Source of the DNA: Hyphomonas pacifica
Lineage (GTDB): Bacteria; Pseudomonadota; Alphaproteobacteria; Caulobacterales; Hyphomonadaceae
Assembly: GCF_000682675.1 (NCBI RefSeq)
Contig: NZ_AWFA01000005.1
Location: 28,413-92,412 of the forward strand
Length of the DNA stretch: 64,000 nt
Reading direction: 5' to 3'
The notes beneath the pieces were generated by a model. It did not search any database, was not told where the DNA came from, and saw nothing but the letters and a program-made list of their open reading frames with translations. The first letter of the stretch is position 1; every line of letters begins with the position of its first letter. The position numbers and the translations under genes were made by a program. Shown piece by piece: positions 55,994 through 64,000 of the stretch.

Positions 55994-57170
55994 AGACAGG
56001 TGATCTGGAAAACGGCTTTAGACCAAAGACGGGCCTGAGGAAGCCAACGCGCCGGATGACGAGTTCGTGCAACAGGGCGCAGCCAATGAACGTGCCTCCA
56101 ATGACCAGCAGGGCTTCCATGCCAACCGGCAGGCCCTGACGCGTCAGCCAGAAGCCGAGCATTACAATCAATGTCTGGTGCAGAATGTACCAGGGAAAGA
56201 TGGCCTCTGTCATATAAGTCAGCGCGCGGCTGGGGCGGTTCAGATAGCGCTGGCCGAGGCCCAGCAGGGTCGCAATCATGATCCAGGCATAGACAATACG
56301 CGCAAAGCGTGCGGGCCAGATGATCCATTCCTGATCTGCTGTGATCTGATTCCAATCATTCCAGATGAATGTGAGCGCTGCGCCGAGCACGAGAACCAGA
56401 CCAATACCCCAAGGCAAGGCGCGCTGAATAGCGCTCCAGAAGGCGCGGTCCTTGGCCAGCAGGAAGCCGAGCATCAGGATGGTCAGGCTGTGTGCGTGGT
56501 TTGACCAATCCCAGACAAGATCATGCGTGGTCGGGAAGTGCCTATCCAGCGTAAGGCGATAGAGCAGGAAGGGGGCAGACGGCAGGGTCAGCGCGACAAG
56601 CGGGCCCCACTTTCCGCCAAACAGAAACTGGGTCACCTTCGCGCCGCGTCCGGCCATGAAACGGGAGACCGGGCCAGCAAACGGCGCCAGTATCAGAGTA
56701 TAGACGAGCAGGTAGACGACATACCAGAGATGGTTCCAGGTCGGTGTCGTGATGGAAAACTCAGACCCGAAATCCAGATAATGCGGCCAGAAGGCAAGGA
56801 AATCGCCCTGGAACTCTCCAGTCTCCACCAATTGCAGCCAGCTTTGCGGCGCAACCACGACAGCCATGCCGAACAGGATGGGGAGGCCCAACCGTACGCT
56901 GCGTTCACGGGCGAGCTTGGAGCTACCGAGTTTATCTGCAGCAAACCGCAGCGCAGCGCCGGAAATGAAGAAGAGAAGGGCCAGCCGCCAGGGGTTCAGC
57001 AGGCGCATGGCCCATTCCGCTTCCGGCCCGGAGTGCACGCTTTTCACATGCCAGTCCCACGTCACGTAGAACATGCCGGAATGGTAGAGGATCAACAGTC
57101 CGAAGGCGATGATGCGCAGCCAGTCAAGATCATAGCGGCGCGGGAAAGCTTGGGCAGCAGTGGTGGGCAT
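55956..57170 (-). CDS. Acyltransferase family 3 membrane protein
   Basis: A 404-residue, ten-helix protein of the acyltransferase-3 family. The RRYDLDWLRIIAFGLLILYHS start carries the catalytic-type His, followed by the RLALLFFISGAALRF segment. Such enzymes O-acylate envelope glycans or glucans; OpgC-like succinylation is one possibility. It is divergent from the LytTR regulator gene, 84 bases away. Confidence 0.85.
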   Translation of the reverse strand: MPTTAAQAFPRRYDLDWLRIIAFGLLILYHSGMFYVTWDWHVKSVHSGPEAEWAMRLLNPWRLALLFFISGAALRFAADKLGSSKLARERSVRLGLPILFGMAVVVAPQSWLQLVETGEFQGDFLAFWPHYLDFGSEFSITTPTWNHLWYVVYLLVYTLILAPFAGPVSRFMAGRGAKVTQFLFGGKWGPLVALTLPSAPFLLYRLTLDRHFPTTHDLVWDWSNHAHSLTILMLGFLLAKDRAFWSAIQRALPWGIGLVLVLGAALTFIWNDWNQITADQEWIIWPARFARIVYAWIMIATLLGLGQRYLNRPSRALTYMTEAIFPWYILHQTLIVMLGFWLTRQGLPVGMEALLVIGGTFIGCALLHELVIRRVGFLRPVFGLKPFSRSPVSRKVIAAATGGR

Positions 57171-57254
57171 GGGAACTCCTTTGTCTCATGCATCTGGAAT
57201 GCGCTGCCGCGCGGTATCCTGCATCCGGCAAGGGGTATTCGGTGGGTGTGCGGG

Positions 57255-58202
57255 ATGAATGACGCGTTCGGGGGACAAATGGCGGCATCATGGGACGAAA
57301 TTCTGCAATCGATCTTCCGGCCAAGGCGCAGAGTGTGGCAGAGAGTCGAGATGGAGATAACGCGCCCACATCCAGAACTGGAGGCTGACCGCCGGGCGGA
57401 CCGAAAGACATGGCTGTATTTCACCATCTTTGTTTTTGCAGCCTTCCTGGTGAACGCCCTGTCAGCCCAGGATGAAATAATGCGCCAGGGTGGCTCTCAT
57501 CCGGCCTTGCCATGGCTCTCGGAGGCAACGTCTCATTTGGTTATCCTGGCGCTTGTGCCATTCATCACACAGATGCTGAGCCGCTTTCCGCTGTTTGCAG
57601 GGCAGTGGCGTGCAAACTTGATCCGGCACGCCTTTGCGGTCGTGTTTTTTTCGATAGTGCACATCCTGCTGATGGTGGGGCTGAGGAAGCTGTTCATGCC
57701 CATCCTGTTCGGATTTCGATATGACTTCGGCCTCTCTGATCCATCTGTCTGGCTCTACGAGTTTCGCAAGGATGCGCTTTCCTATGCCACCATTGCAGCC
57801 ATTTTCGGGCTTAGCCGTATGGTGGAGCAGAAATCCCTCGAAGCGGAGGCGGCGCGGGCAGAAGCGCAGGATCGCCACCGTCTTACGCTGAAATCCGGCG
57901 GGCGCACCTATTTCGTGGATGCGGATAATGTCATCTGGGCCAAGGCCGCCTCGAACTATGTTGAAGTTGTAACGCCCGCCAGGACCTATCTGGCGCGCAT
58001 GACACTTACGGAACTCGGCAGGCTGCTGGAAGCAGCCGGCGGACGACATGCGAGGGTTCATCGCTCTCACATCGTGAATCTGGACATGGTTGAGGAAATT
58101 GTTCCGACGGGAGAGGGCGACGTCGTCTTGCGTCTGGAAACGGGCGATGAGGTGTCCGGCTCGCGCCGTTATCGCAAGGCTTTTGAGACCACTTTTGCGT
58201 GA
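57255..58202 (+). CDS. Membrane-bound LytTR transcriptional regulator
   Basis: About 315 residues. Four transmembrane helices lie in residues 50-190, then a LytTR DNA-binding domain (about 215-310: VIWAKAASNYVEVVT, RVHRSHIVNLDMVEEI). Membrane LytTR proteins respond to envelope or peptide signals without a kinase. The start is uncertain (ATG 57255 or ATG 57279, which has GGGGA three bases before it). The divergent acyltransferase is the likely target. Confidence 0.8.
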   Translation: MNDAFGGQMAASWDEILQSIFRPRRRVWQRVEMEITRPHPELEADRRADRKTWLYFTIFVFAAFLVNALSAQDEIMRQGGSHPALPWLSEATSHLVILALVPFITQMLSRFPLFAGQWRANLIRHAFAVVFFSIVHILLMVGLRKLFMPILFGFRYDFGLSDPSVWLYEFRKDALSYATIAAIFGLSRMVEQKSLEAEAARAEAQDRHRLTLKSGGRTYFVDADNVIWAKAASNYVEVVTPARTYLARMTLTELGRLLEAAGGRHARVHRSHIVNLDMVEEIVPTGEGDVVLRLETGDEVSGSRRYRKAFETTFA

Positions 58203-58266
58203 GAGGGCTGGGCGCGGAGGGAAACGGCGCTAGTTTGCCCCGACCGCCTTTGGAGATGCGCCGCTC

Positions 58267-59589
58267 ATGAGTGTTCTCAGATTGATCATATGGTGCCTTG
58301 TCCGGTTGCCCTTGTTGATTCTCATTCTTGTTCTGGGCTTGGTCATGTCCAGCTGCACCATGCTGGGCCTGAACTATGCGAGCCTTGAGGTGGACAACAA
58401 ACCCGCGCCCTCGCCGGCCATAGAGGCGCAAGCCTTGGTGAACTCTTCACAAGAGCGCGCTGCCTTGATGGAGAAGTTTGAAAATACTCTCTATGGACCA
58501 TGGCCGAAGGGTATGCCTGTCACATGGGGCGAGGCGCAGATTGTCTCCGATAACATTCTAAATGGAAAAGGTGTGCTGAAAGAAATGCCCGTGACAGTTG
58601 GCGAGGGGGCTGGCGCGAGAACATTTTTCCTGGTCGTGGCCCTGCCAAAGGGGGAGGGGCCATTCCCGGTCGTCATCAGCGAGACCTTTTCCAGCAATTG
58701 CTCCGTCTTTCCTGAATACCCCGTCACGTCTTCTGATGGGAGCGTGTGTGATGGAAGCGACATGGATGGCATCGTCGGTGCTCTCGTCGGCAGGATGTTC
58801 GGCGAGTACATCGCCCTCGCGCCCCTGGACCAGTTCATGGAGGCAGGTATTGCCTATGCGAGCTTTTATGGACCTGATCTTGTGCCCGACAGCCGCGAGC
58901 AGGGGCCCGTTGTCATGGCCCGTCTGGGCGGACCGACAGAGCCTACGGGTACGCTCATGGCGTGGGCTTATGGTTTTTCCGCCGCGATTGACGCGCTCAC
59001 TGCCGAAACGGCAATCGATCCTGATGCTGTCTCTGTCATGGGGCATTCGCGCTATGGCAAGTCTGCGCTGATCGCGGGTGTGTGGGACCGGCGCATCGGC
59101 GCGGTGGTAGCGCATCAGTCCGGTTTTGCTGGGGCCTCCCTGTCACGATCTCACACAGGTGAGGGGCTTCAGCGCATGGCGAAGACCTATCCACACTGGC
59201 TGGCGCCCGAGGTTCAGCCCTGGCTGGACTATCTGGATGAATTGCCTGTGGACCAGCACGAATTGCTGGCGCTTCTGGCGCCCACACCGGTTCTGCTGGG
59301 CAATGGGCGCCGGGATGTCTGGTCAGACCCAAACTCCTCTTTCCGGGCCGCCATGGCTGCCTCTGCTGTCTATGAGGCCATGGATCTGCCGGGCCTGCCG
59401 GAAGCGGGTATGCAGCAGGATTTTAGACCGTCTGCCGGGATTGCCTGGTGGTTGCGCTCCGGCGGGCACAGCATCGTGTCGGAGGATGTCGATACATTTG
59501 TCGCCTTTCTACAGGCACATCTGTCGGACTCATCGCGTAGGGGCAGTGCTGTTCAAAACCAGGAAAAGCGCGTAGATTCAGCGCAATAA
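58267..59589 (+). CDS. CE15-like alpha/beta hydrolase (glucuronoyl esterase-related) lipoprotein
   Basis: A 440-residue protein with an N-terminal hydrophobic segment and a possible lipobox (VMSSC). The nucleophile motif GHSRYGK and the later HQSGFAGASLSR and PHWLAP segments are those of the CE15 family; a catalytic His lies in SGGHSIVS. CE15 enzymes cleave glucuronate esters in lignin-carbohydrate complexes, and marine homologues are thought to act on algal or bacterial polymers. Substrate unknown. It lies 64 bases after the LytTR gene. Confidence 0.7.
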   Translation: MSVLRLIIWCLVRLPLLILILVLGLVMSSCTMLGLNYASLEVDNKPAPSPAIEAQALVNSSQERAALMEKFENTLYGPWPKGMPVTWGEAQIVSDNILNGKGVLKEMPVTVGEGAGARTFFLVVALPKGEGPFPVVISETFSSNCSVFPEYPVTSSDGSVCDGSDMDGIVGALVGRMFGEYIALAPLDQFMEAGIAYASFYGPDLVPDSREQGPVVMARLGGPTEPTGTLMAWAYGFSAAIDALTAETAIDPDAVSVMGHSRYGKSALIAGVWDRRIGAVVAHQSGFAGASLSRSHTGEGLQRMAKTYPHWLAPEVQPWLDYLDELPVDQHELLALLAPTPVLLGNGRRDVWSDPNSSFRAAMAASAVYEAMDLPGLPEAGMQQDFRPSAGIAWWLRSGGHSIVSEDVDTFVAFLQAHLSDSSRRGSAVQNQEKRVDSAQ

Positions 59590-59608
59590 TAAACGGAGGG
59601 AGGGCAAA

Positions 59609-60037
59609 ATGCCTGCAAATGTTGATTTTCTCTATCCTGTCCTGGCGCTGATCGTCTGGACGTTGATCCTGTGGTTGTGGATGAACGCAACGCGTATTCC
59701 CGCCATGCAGAAAGCCGGGATCAATCCGGATGATGCGCGCCATCCCGGCACTTATGCGGACCGTTTGCCACCAAATGTCCGCTCCGTGGCCGACAATTAC
59801 AATCACCTGCACGAACAGCCAACCATCTTCTATGCATTGATGTTCTTCACTGCGATGACGGGTGGCGGCGACAATTTCGCTGCCCTGCTGGCCTGGATTT
59901 ATGTCGGCCTGCGCGTTCTGCATTCTTTCGTGCAAATACTGTCGCCAAAGGTGATACAGCGCTTCCTGGTCTATTTGCTCGCCTCGCTGACCCTGTTTGT
60001 CATGGCAGGCAGGGAAGTTGTCCGCATTCTGCTCTGA
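59609..60037 (+). CDS. MAPEG family membrane protein
   Basis: A 142-residue, four-helix protein of the MAPEG family. The NYNHLHEQPTIFYAL motif is its signature, and RVLHSFVQI follows. Eukaryotic members are glutathione-dependent; bacterial ones are less well known. GGAGGGAGGG ends eight bases before the ATG. It lies 19 bases after the CE15-like gene and 59 bases before prfA. Confidence 0.88.
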   Translation: MPANVDFLYPVLALIVWTLILWLWMNATRIPAMQKAGINPDDARHPGTYADRLPPNVRSVADNYNHLHEQPTIFYALMFFTAMTGGGDNFAALLAWIYVGLRVLHSFVQILSPKVIQRFLVYLLASLTLFVMAGREVVRILL

Positions 60038-60096
60038 ACGGCAAAACGCAGACGGGGGGACTTATCAGGCGGTCAAAACCGCTCTAAAGGGCGCGT

Positions 60097-61170
60097 ATGG
60101 CCACACTTTCCCTTTCCCGTCTGCAGCAGGTGATCGATCGGTATGAAGAAGTCGAGGCGCGTATGGGCGCCACGACCGAAACCGATGAAATCATCGCGCT
60201 GTCCAAAGAGCACGCTGAGCTGAAGCCCGTTGTCGAAAAGGCACGGGAAGTCATCAATGCCCGCAAGGGCCTGGAGGAAGCGCAAGCGTTGATCTCCTCC
60301 GGTGACAAGGAAATGGCCGAACTGGCCGAGATGGAAATCGAGGATATCAAGGACCGCCTGCCGGACCTTGAATCCGAGATGCAGGTTCTCCTTTTGCCGA
60401 AGGATGTCGACGATGCTGCCGACATTGTTCTGGAGGTGCGCGCCGGGACGGGCGGGGACGAGGCTGCGCTGTTCGCCGGAGACCTGTTCCGCATGTACAC
60501 ACGCTATGCTCAGATCATGGGCTGGAAGGTGGAGATCGTCGACGCGTCCGAAGGCGATGCGGGCGGCTACAAGGAAGTGGTGGCGAATGTGTCGGGTGAC
60601 GGCGTGTTCGGGCACATGAAATGGGAAAGCGGCGTGCACCGCGTGCAGCGCGTTCCGGCAACGGAGACGCAGGGCCGTATCCACACCTCGGCTGCGACGG
60701 TTGCCGTTCTGCCCGCACCTGAGAATATCGAGATCGACATCAAGCCGGAAGACATCCGTATCGATACAATGCGCTCCTCCGGGGCTGGCGGTCAGCACGT
60801 CAACACAACTGACTCTGCCGTGCGGATCATCCACCTGCCGACAAACATCATGGTGACGAGTTCTGAAAAGTCCCAGCACGTGAACCGCGAAAAGGCGATG
60901 GAGCAGCTGAAAATCCGCCTTTACGAGAAACAGCGTGCCGAAGCCGATGCAGAGCGCGCCGAAGCCCGCGCGAGCCAGATCGGCACAGGCGACCGCAGCC
61001 AGAAAGTTCGTACCTACAATTATCCGGAAAACCGGGTGACGGATCACCGCATCGGCCTGACCCTCTATTCGCTGGACAAGATCATCACCGGTGACAAGCT
61101 GAATGACGTTATCGAAGGGCTGATCACGGAAGATCGCGCCCGCAAGTTGGCCGCGATGGAGGCGAGTTGA
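60097..61170 (+). CDS. prfA: Peptide chain release factor 1
   Basis: A 357-residue RF1. The codon-recognition P-A-T motif lies in [10 protein letters not shown] and the GGQ motif in GAGGQHVN, which releases the peptide. RF1 recognises UAA and UAG. Its Gln is methylated by PrmC, encoded by the next gene. Only one base separates the prfA stop from the proposed prmC start. Confidence 0.97.
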   Translation: MATLSLSRLQQVIDRYEEVEARMGATTETDEIIALSKEHAELKPVVEKAREVINARKGLEEAQALISSGDKEMAELAEMEIEDIKDRLPDLESEMQVLLLPKDVDDAADIVLEVRAGTGGDEAALFAGDLFRMYTRYAQIMGWKVEIVDASEGDAGGYKEVVANVSGDGVFGHMKWESGVHRVQRVPATETQGRIHTSAATVAVLPAPENIEIDIKPEDIRIDTMRSSGAGGQHVNTTDSAVRIIHLPTNIMVTSSEKSQHVNREKAMEQLKIRLYEKQRAEADAERAEARASQIGTGDRSQKVRTYNYPENRVTDHRIGLTLYSLDKIITGDKLNDVIEGLITEDRARKLAAMEAS

Positions 61171-61171
61171 G

Positions 61172-62032
61172 CTGTCGGACCTGACCTATGATGCTTTGCT
61201 GGCAGAGGGGGCTGCGCAGCTGCAGGCGGCGGGGATAGAGACGGCCCGGCTGGAAGCGCGCTGGCTGCTGGCACATATGGCGGGTCTTCAGATGTCTGAT
61301 CTTATTATGCATGGCCGCGATGCCGTGCCGACTGAGGACTGTAAGGCTTTCCGCGCTGCCCTTGCCCGACGCGTAGCGCATGAACCAATCCAGCATATTC
61401 TCGGCACAACAGAATTCTATGGCCTGGAATTCCTGTGCGATGCGCGCGCGCTGATCCCGCGTCCGGACAGTGAGTGTGTTGTGGAAGAGGCGCTGAGGCG
61501 CATTCCGGCGGATCGTCCAGTTCAGGTGGCAGACCTTGGCACGGGAAGTGGCTGTCTTCTGGCGGCTCTTCTCACCAATCGTCCGCAGGCGCAGGGCCGG
61601 GGCGTTGAGGCGAACCTTGCTGCCGCCAGCCTCGCGCAAGAGAATTTGGCCAAGCTCGGCCTGTCAGACCGCGCGGACATATTCGAAGGCAGTTGGGCCA
61701 ATTGGCAGGGCTGGGGCGAAGCAGACCTGATAATCTCCAATCCCCCCTATATCGCTAGCGCCGAAATCGACAGTCTGATGCCGGAAGTGCGCGCGCATGA
61801 TCCCATGGACGCGCTCGATGGCGGGCCGGATGGGCTGGTTTCTTACCGCCAGATCATCCGCCTGGCTGCCGCCCATATGAAACGCGGCGCATGGCTGGTT
61901 TTCGAGATTGGCCATGATCAGCGCGAGGCCGTTTCCACCCTGCTCCAGGAGGCAGGTTTTGCCGAAATAGACAGTTCAAAAGACCTTGGCGGGAATGATC
62001 GTGCCGTTTGGGCACAATTACCCAATCTGTAA
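61172..62032 (+). CDS. prmC: Release factor glutamine methyltransferase (CTG start proposed)
   Basis: About 286 residues. Motif I is VADLGTGSGCLLAALL and the catalytic NPPY is in IISNPPYIAS. The N-terminal helical domain binds RF1. The family N-terminus (LTYDALLAEGAAQL) begins upstream of any ATG/GTG in frame. CTG 61172 has GGAGG nine bases before it, at the prfA stop. TTG 61196 is the only standard alternative but lies 33 bases from the ribosome-binding site and loses conserved residues. Coupling to prfA is therefore likely. Confidence 0.9.
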   Translation: MSDLTYDALLAEGAAQLQAAGIETARLEARWLLAHMAGLQMSDLIMHGRDAVPTEDCKAFRAALARRVAHEPIQHILGTTEFYGLEFLCDARALIPRPDSECVVEEALRRIPADRPVQVADLGTGSGCLLAALLTNRPQAQGRGVEANLAAASLAQENLAKLGLSDRADIFEGSWANWQGWGEADLIISNPPYIASAEIDSLMPEVRAHDPMDALDGGPDGLVSYRQIIRLAAAHMKRGAWLVFEIGHDQREAVSTLLQEAGFAEIDSSKDLGGNDRAVWAQLPNL

Positions 62033-62230
62033 TACTTACATTTCTTCTTGGCGGATCGGCCAAGTCACGCTAGAACGCACAAGTGAGGCGGCGACAGCAA
62101 CTGTTTTCCAGCGCGTCCCGCTCACGAGACTCGCGCAAATATAGGGCTGGGGCCACCTAATCCATCGAGACCAGTTGCGCTGGGAACTGCCTGCAAGGAA
62201 ACAGCAGGCGCATGAAACGGGAAGATCTTC

Positions 62231-62899
62231 ATGAAACGCTCACGCGGGCGCAATCGTCGCTCAGGCGGTAATAACCAGAATAACCACAACAATCCGAACC
62301 GGCATTATGAAAGTGTTGGCCCGGACGTCAAAATCCGTGGGTCCGCCCAGCAGGTTCTGGATAAATATTTGCAGTATGCTCGTGACGCCCAGACTAGTGG
62401 CGACCGCATCCTGTCAGAAGCCTACTTCCAGTTTGCTGAACATTATCAGCGCATTGTCGCCAAGCAGCAGGAAGCGAAAGAACGCTCCCAGCAGCAACGT
62501 GGCCAAAATCGTGACAATCGCCGTGATGACCGCGACAATAACAACAATGATGCGGACGACGATAACAACGATTCCAATTCCAAAGAGGAAGCAGAAGTCG
62601 AATCCCGCAATAAGACCCGTGAAGAGAAGGCTTCAGAGGATGATTCCTCCGAAGAGACTTCGAACGCAAAATCGGATGCGGACGAGTCTGGCAATGACGA
62701 GGATGAATCTAAATCCAAGCCGAAGGCCAAGACAACTCGCGGTCGCCGCAAGCCTTACGCCAAGCGCGACAAGGCGGATGATGACACCTCCGGTGATGAT
62801 GCGGAAAATGAGGGCGTCATGAAGACGGTCTCCCGCCGCCGCAAGAAACCTGTGGAAGAAACACCCACCGAAGAAGCATCGGCTGAAGCGGCCGAATAG
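62231..62899 (+). CDS. DUF4167 protein
   Basis: A 222-residue protein. A basic, Asn-rich start (MKRSRGRNRRSGGNN) is followed by the conserved DUF4167 core (KIRGSAQQVLDKYLQYARDAQTSGD). The rest is an acidic, Asn/Asp/Lys-rich low-complexity tail. The family is almost confined to alphaproteobacteria and has no known function; the tail suggests RNA or protein binding in a disordered state. A terminator follows. Confidence 0.92.
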   Translation: MKRSRGRNRRSGGNNQNNHNNPNRHYESVGPDVKIRGSAQQVLDKYLQYARDAQTSGDRILSEAYFQFAEHYQRIVAKQQEAKERSQQQRGQNRDNRRDDRDNNNNDADDDNNDSNSKEEAEVESRNKTREEKASEDDSSEETSNAKSDADESGNDEDESKSKPKAKTTRGRRKPYAKRDKADDDTSGDDAENEGVMKTVSRRRKKPVEETPTEEASAEAAE

Positions 62900-62925
62900 G
62901 TTTCTCTCAATTTCCTGTTTCAAGA

Positions 62926-62958
62926 GGCCCGGCAGCCGGTTGGCGCGCCGGGCTTTTT
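62926..62958 (+). terminator. Intrinsic terminator after the DUF4167 gene
   Basis: GCCCGGC (62927-62933) pairs with GCCGGGC (62947-62953), 13-base loop, followed by five T (62954-62958). It separates the DUF4167 gene from clpB. Confidence 0.85.
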
Positions 62959-63096
62959 CATGCGCGTTTTAGGACCGGGAAGTGTTGCAAGCAGGGCAGG
63001 GCTTACCCACATGAGTAGTGAACCGGATACCGGCTGCCGCTGAGCGGGGCTAATATCCAAACGACCAAACGATCTGCCTATAATAGGGGATGTCAC

Positions 63097-64000
63097 ATGA
63101 ATATTGAGCAATACACAGAGCGCGCCCGAGCAATTATACAAGGCGCGCAGACCTCTGCCCTCGCCAACGGGCATCAGGTTCTGACCCCCAGCCACATCCT
63201 GAAAGCCATGCTGGAAGACCGTGACCAGCTTGCCGCGAATCTCATTCGCGCGAGCGGTGGACGTCCGGAACTGGTGGCGCAGGGCGTCGACACGGCCATC
63301 GGAAAACTGCCTAAGGTGCAAGGTGCCAATAGCGGCCTGCGTCTGGAGCAGACGGGCGCGCAACTCTTTCAGAATGCTGAGGCCGAAGCCAAGAAGGCCG
63401 GTGACAGCTTCGTCACTGTTGAGCGTCTTCTGCTAGCAATCGCCGGTCTGAAAAATGATCCGGCTGCAGAGGTGCTGTCTTCTGGGGGCGTCACGGCAAA
63501 AGCGCTGGAAGGGGCAATTGCACAGCTTCGCCAAGGCCGTACAGCCGACAGCGAGAATGCTGAGGAAGGCTATGAAGCCCTCAAAAAATATGCCCGCGAC
63601 CTGACCAAGGATGCGCGTGATGGCAAACTCGACCCGGTGATTGGCCGGGACGAAGAAATCCGCCGGACAATCCAGGTGCTCTCGCGCCGTTCAAAGAATA
63701 ACCCCGTGCTGATCGGTGAGCCCGGTGTCGGTAAAACTGCCATCGCGGAAGGCCTTGCTTTGCGCATCGTTAATGGCGATGTGCCGGAAAGCCTGAAGAA
63801 CAAGCGCCTGCTAGCGCTCGATATGGGCGCGCTGATCGCGGGTGCGAAATTCCGTGGTGAATTCGAAGAGCGTCTGAAGGCCGTGCTGAACGAAGTGCAG
63901 CAGGCCGAAGGCGGAGTCATTCTGTTCATTGATGAGATGCACACGCTGGTCGGCGCTGGCAAAAGCGATGGCGCGATGGATGCGTCGAACCTTCTGAAGC
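63097..64000 (+). CDS. clpB: ClpB disaggregase, 5' part (cut by window end)
   Basis: The first 301 codons are present and open to the window end. The N-terminal Clp repeat domain (residues 1-145) and the start of AAA domain 1 are visible, with Walker A GEPGVGKT and Walker [11 protein letters not shown]. ClpB works with DnaK to rescue aggregated proteins in heat stress. About two thirds of the gene lies outside. I did not find a convincing sigma32-type promoter in the 138-base gap after the terminator. Confidence 0.95.
   Translation, partial: MNIEQYTERARAIIQGAQTSALANGHQVLTPSHILKAMLEDRDQLAANLIRASGGRPELVAQGVDTAIGKLPKVQGANSGLRLEQTGAQLFQNAEAEAKKAGDSFVTVERLLLAIAGLKNDPAAEVLSSGGVTAKALEGAIAQLRQGRTADSENAEEGYEALKKYARDLTKDARDGKLDPVIGRDEEIRRTIQVLSRRSKNNPVLIGEPGVGKTAIAEGLALRIVNGDVPESLKNKRLLALDMGALIAGAKFRGEFEERLKAVLNEVQQAEGGVILFIDEMHTLVGAGKSDGAMDASNLLK

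Noticed and set aside
62959..63096. Heat-shock sigma32 promoter for clpB
   Set aside because: GTTGCA and CCCACAT are present but the spacing (16 bases) does not fit the alphaproteobacterial consensus.

Overview
The window looks like chromosome from a prosthecate or budding alphaproteobacterium, most likely Hyphomonadaceae (Hyphomonas/Henriciella type) or a close relative of Caulobacterales. The basis is the CckA-type cell-cycle hybrid kinase, FlbT, a DUF4167 protein, a Cys-poor alphaproteobacterial DksA, RodZ, and high-GC coding that is uniform along the window. I see no rRNA, tRNA, CRISPR array, intact insertion sequence or integrase. The content is core and lightly accessory chromosome.

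1-8.5 kb (mostly minus strand): a truncated lipoprotein, a BenE-type permease, a thiolase, then an unusual pair consisting of a collagen-like lipoprotein gene followed by a TpsB/ShlB-type outer-membrane transporter gene. GmhB and an MFS efflux pump follow, with a GNAT gene divergent across a perfect palindrome. 8.5-18 kb: LemA/DUF2207 (overlapping), a crotonase/DUF4336/hydrolase operon in which the hydrolase has lost its nucleophile region, and a VWA protein and MoxR ATPase separated by a plus-strand block (periplasmic protein, MscS, DUF2270). 18-24 kb: flagellar and regulatory genes (FlbT, a coupled small protein, MarC, DksA, a FliM-like SpoA protein) and TerC. 24-30 kb: YceI, a DUF885 peptidase-like lipoprotein, CckA, a broken TrmO/TsaA-like methyltransferase gene and a carboxymuconolactone-decarboxylase-like protein. 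30-31 kb carries repeat-like hairpin sequence, part of which forms the 3' end of a small gene.

31-40 kb: an S24-type repressor followed by an iron-sulfur photolyase, two divergent cell-wall enzymes (L,D-transpeptidase and M15 peptidase), a LysR regulator, a strong candidate small RNA with two exposed anti-Shine-Dalgarno tracts and an intrinsic terminator, Dps with an OxyR-like palindrome upstream, and an aminotransferase. 40-49 kb: uvrC, TetR with a divergent MpaB-type oxygenase, an M20 peptidase divergent from a GPH transporter, DUF924 and ubiG.

49-64 kb is a housekeeping run (lysC, ptsP, rodZ, ispG, prfA, prmC, DUF4167, clpB), interrupted between ispG and prfA by accessory membrane and lipoprotein genes (TRIC channel, acyltransferase, LytTR membrane regulator, CE15-like esterase, MAPEG). 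prmC has no ATG/GTG/TTG at a plausible start; a CTG preceded by a good ribosome-binding site fits best. prmC and prfA form a functional pair, because PrmC methylates the GGQ motif of PrfA.

The most promising leads are the sRNA at about 37976-38086 and the collagen-like lipoprotein/TpsB locus. Next come the repressor-photolyase pair and the three loci showing gene decay or odd architecture (TrmO-like pseudogene, nucleophile-less hydrolase, repeat-derived gene tail).
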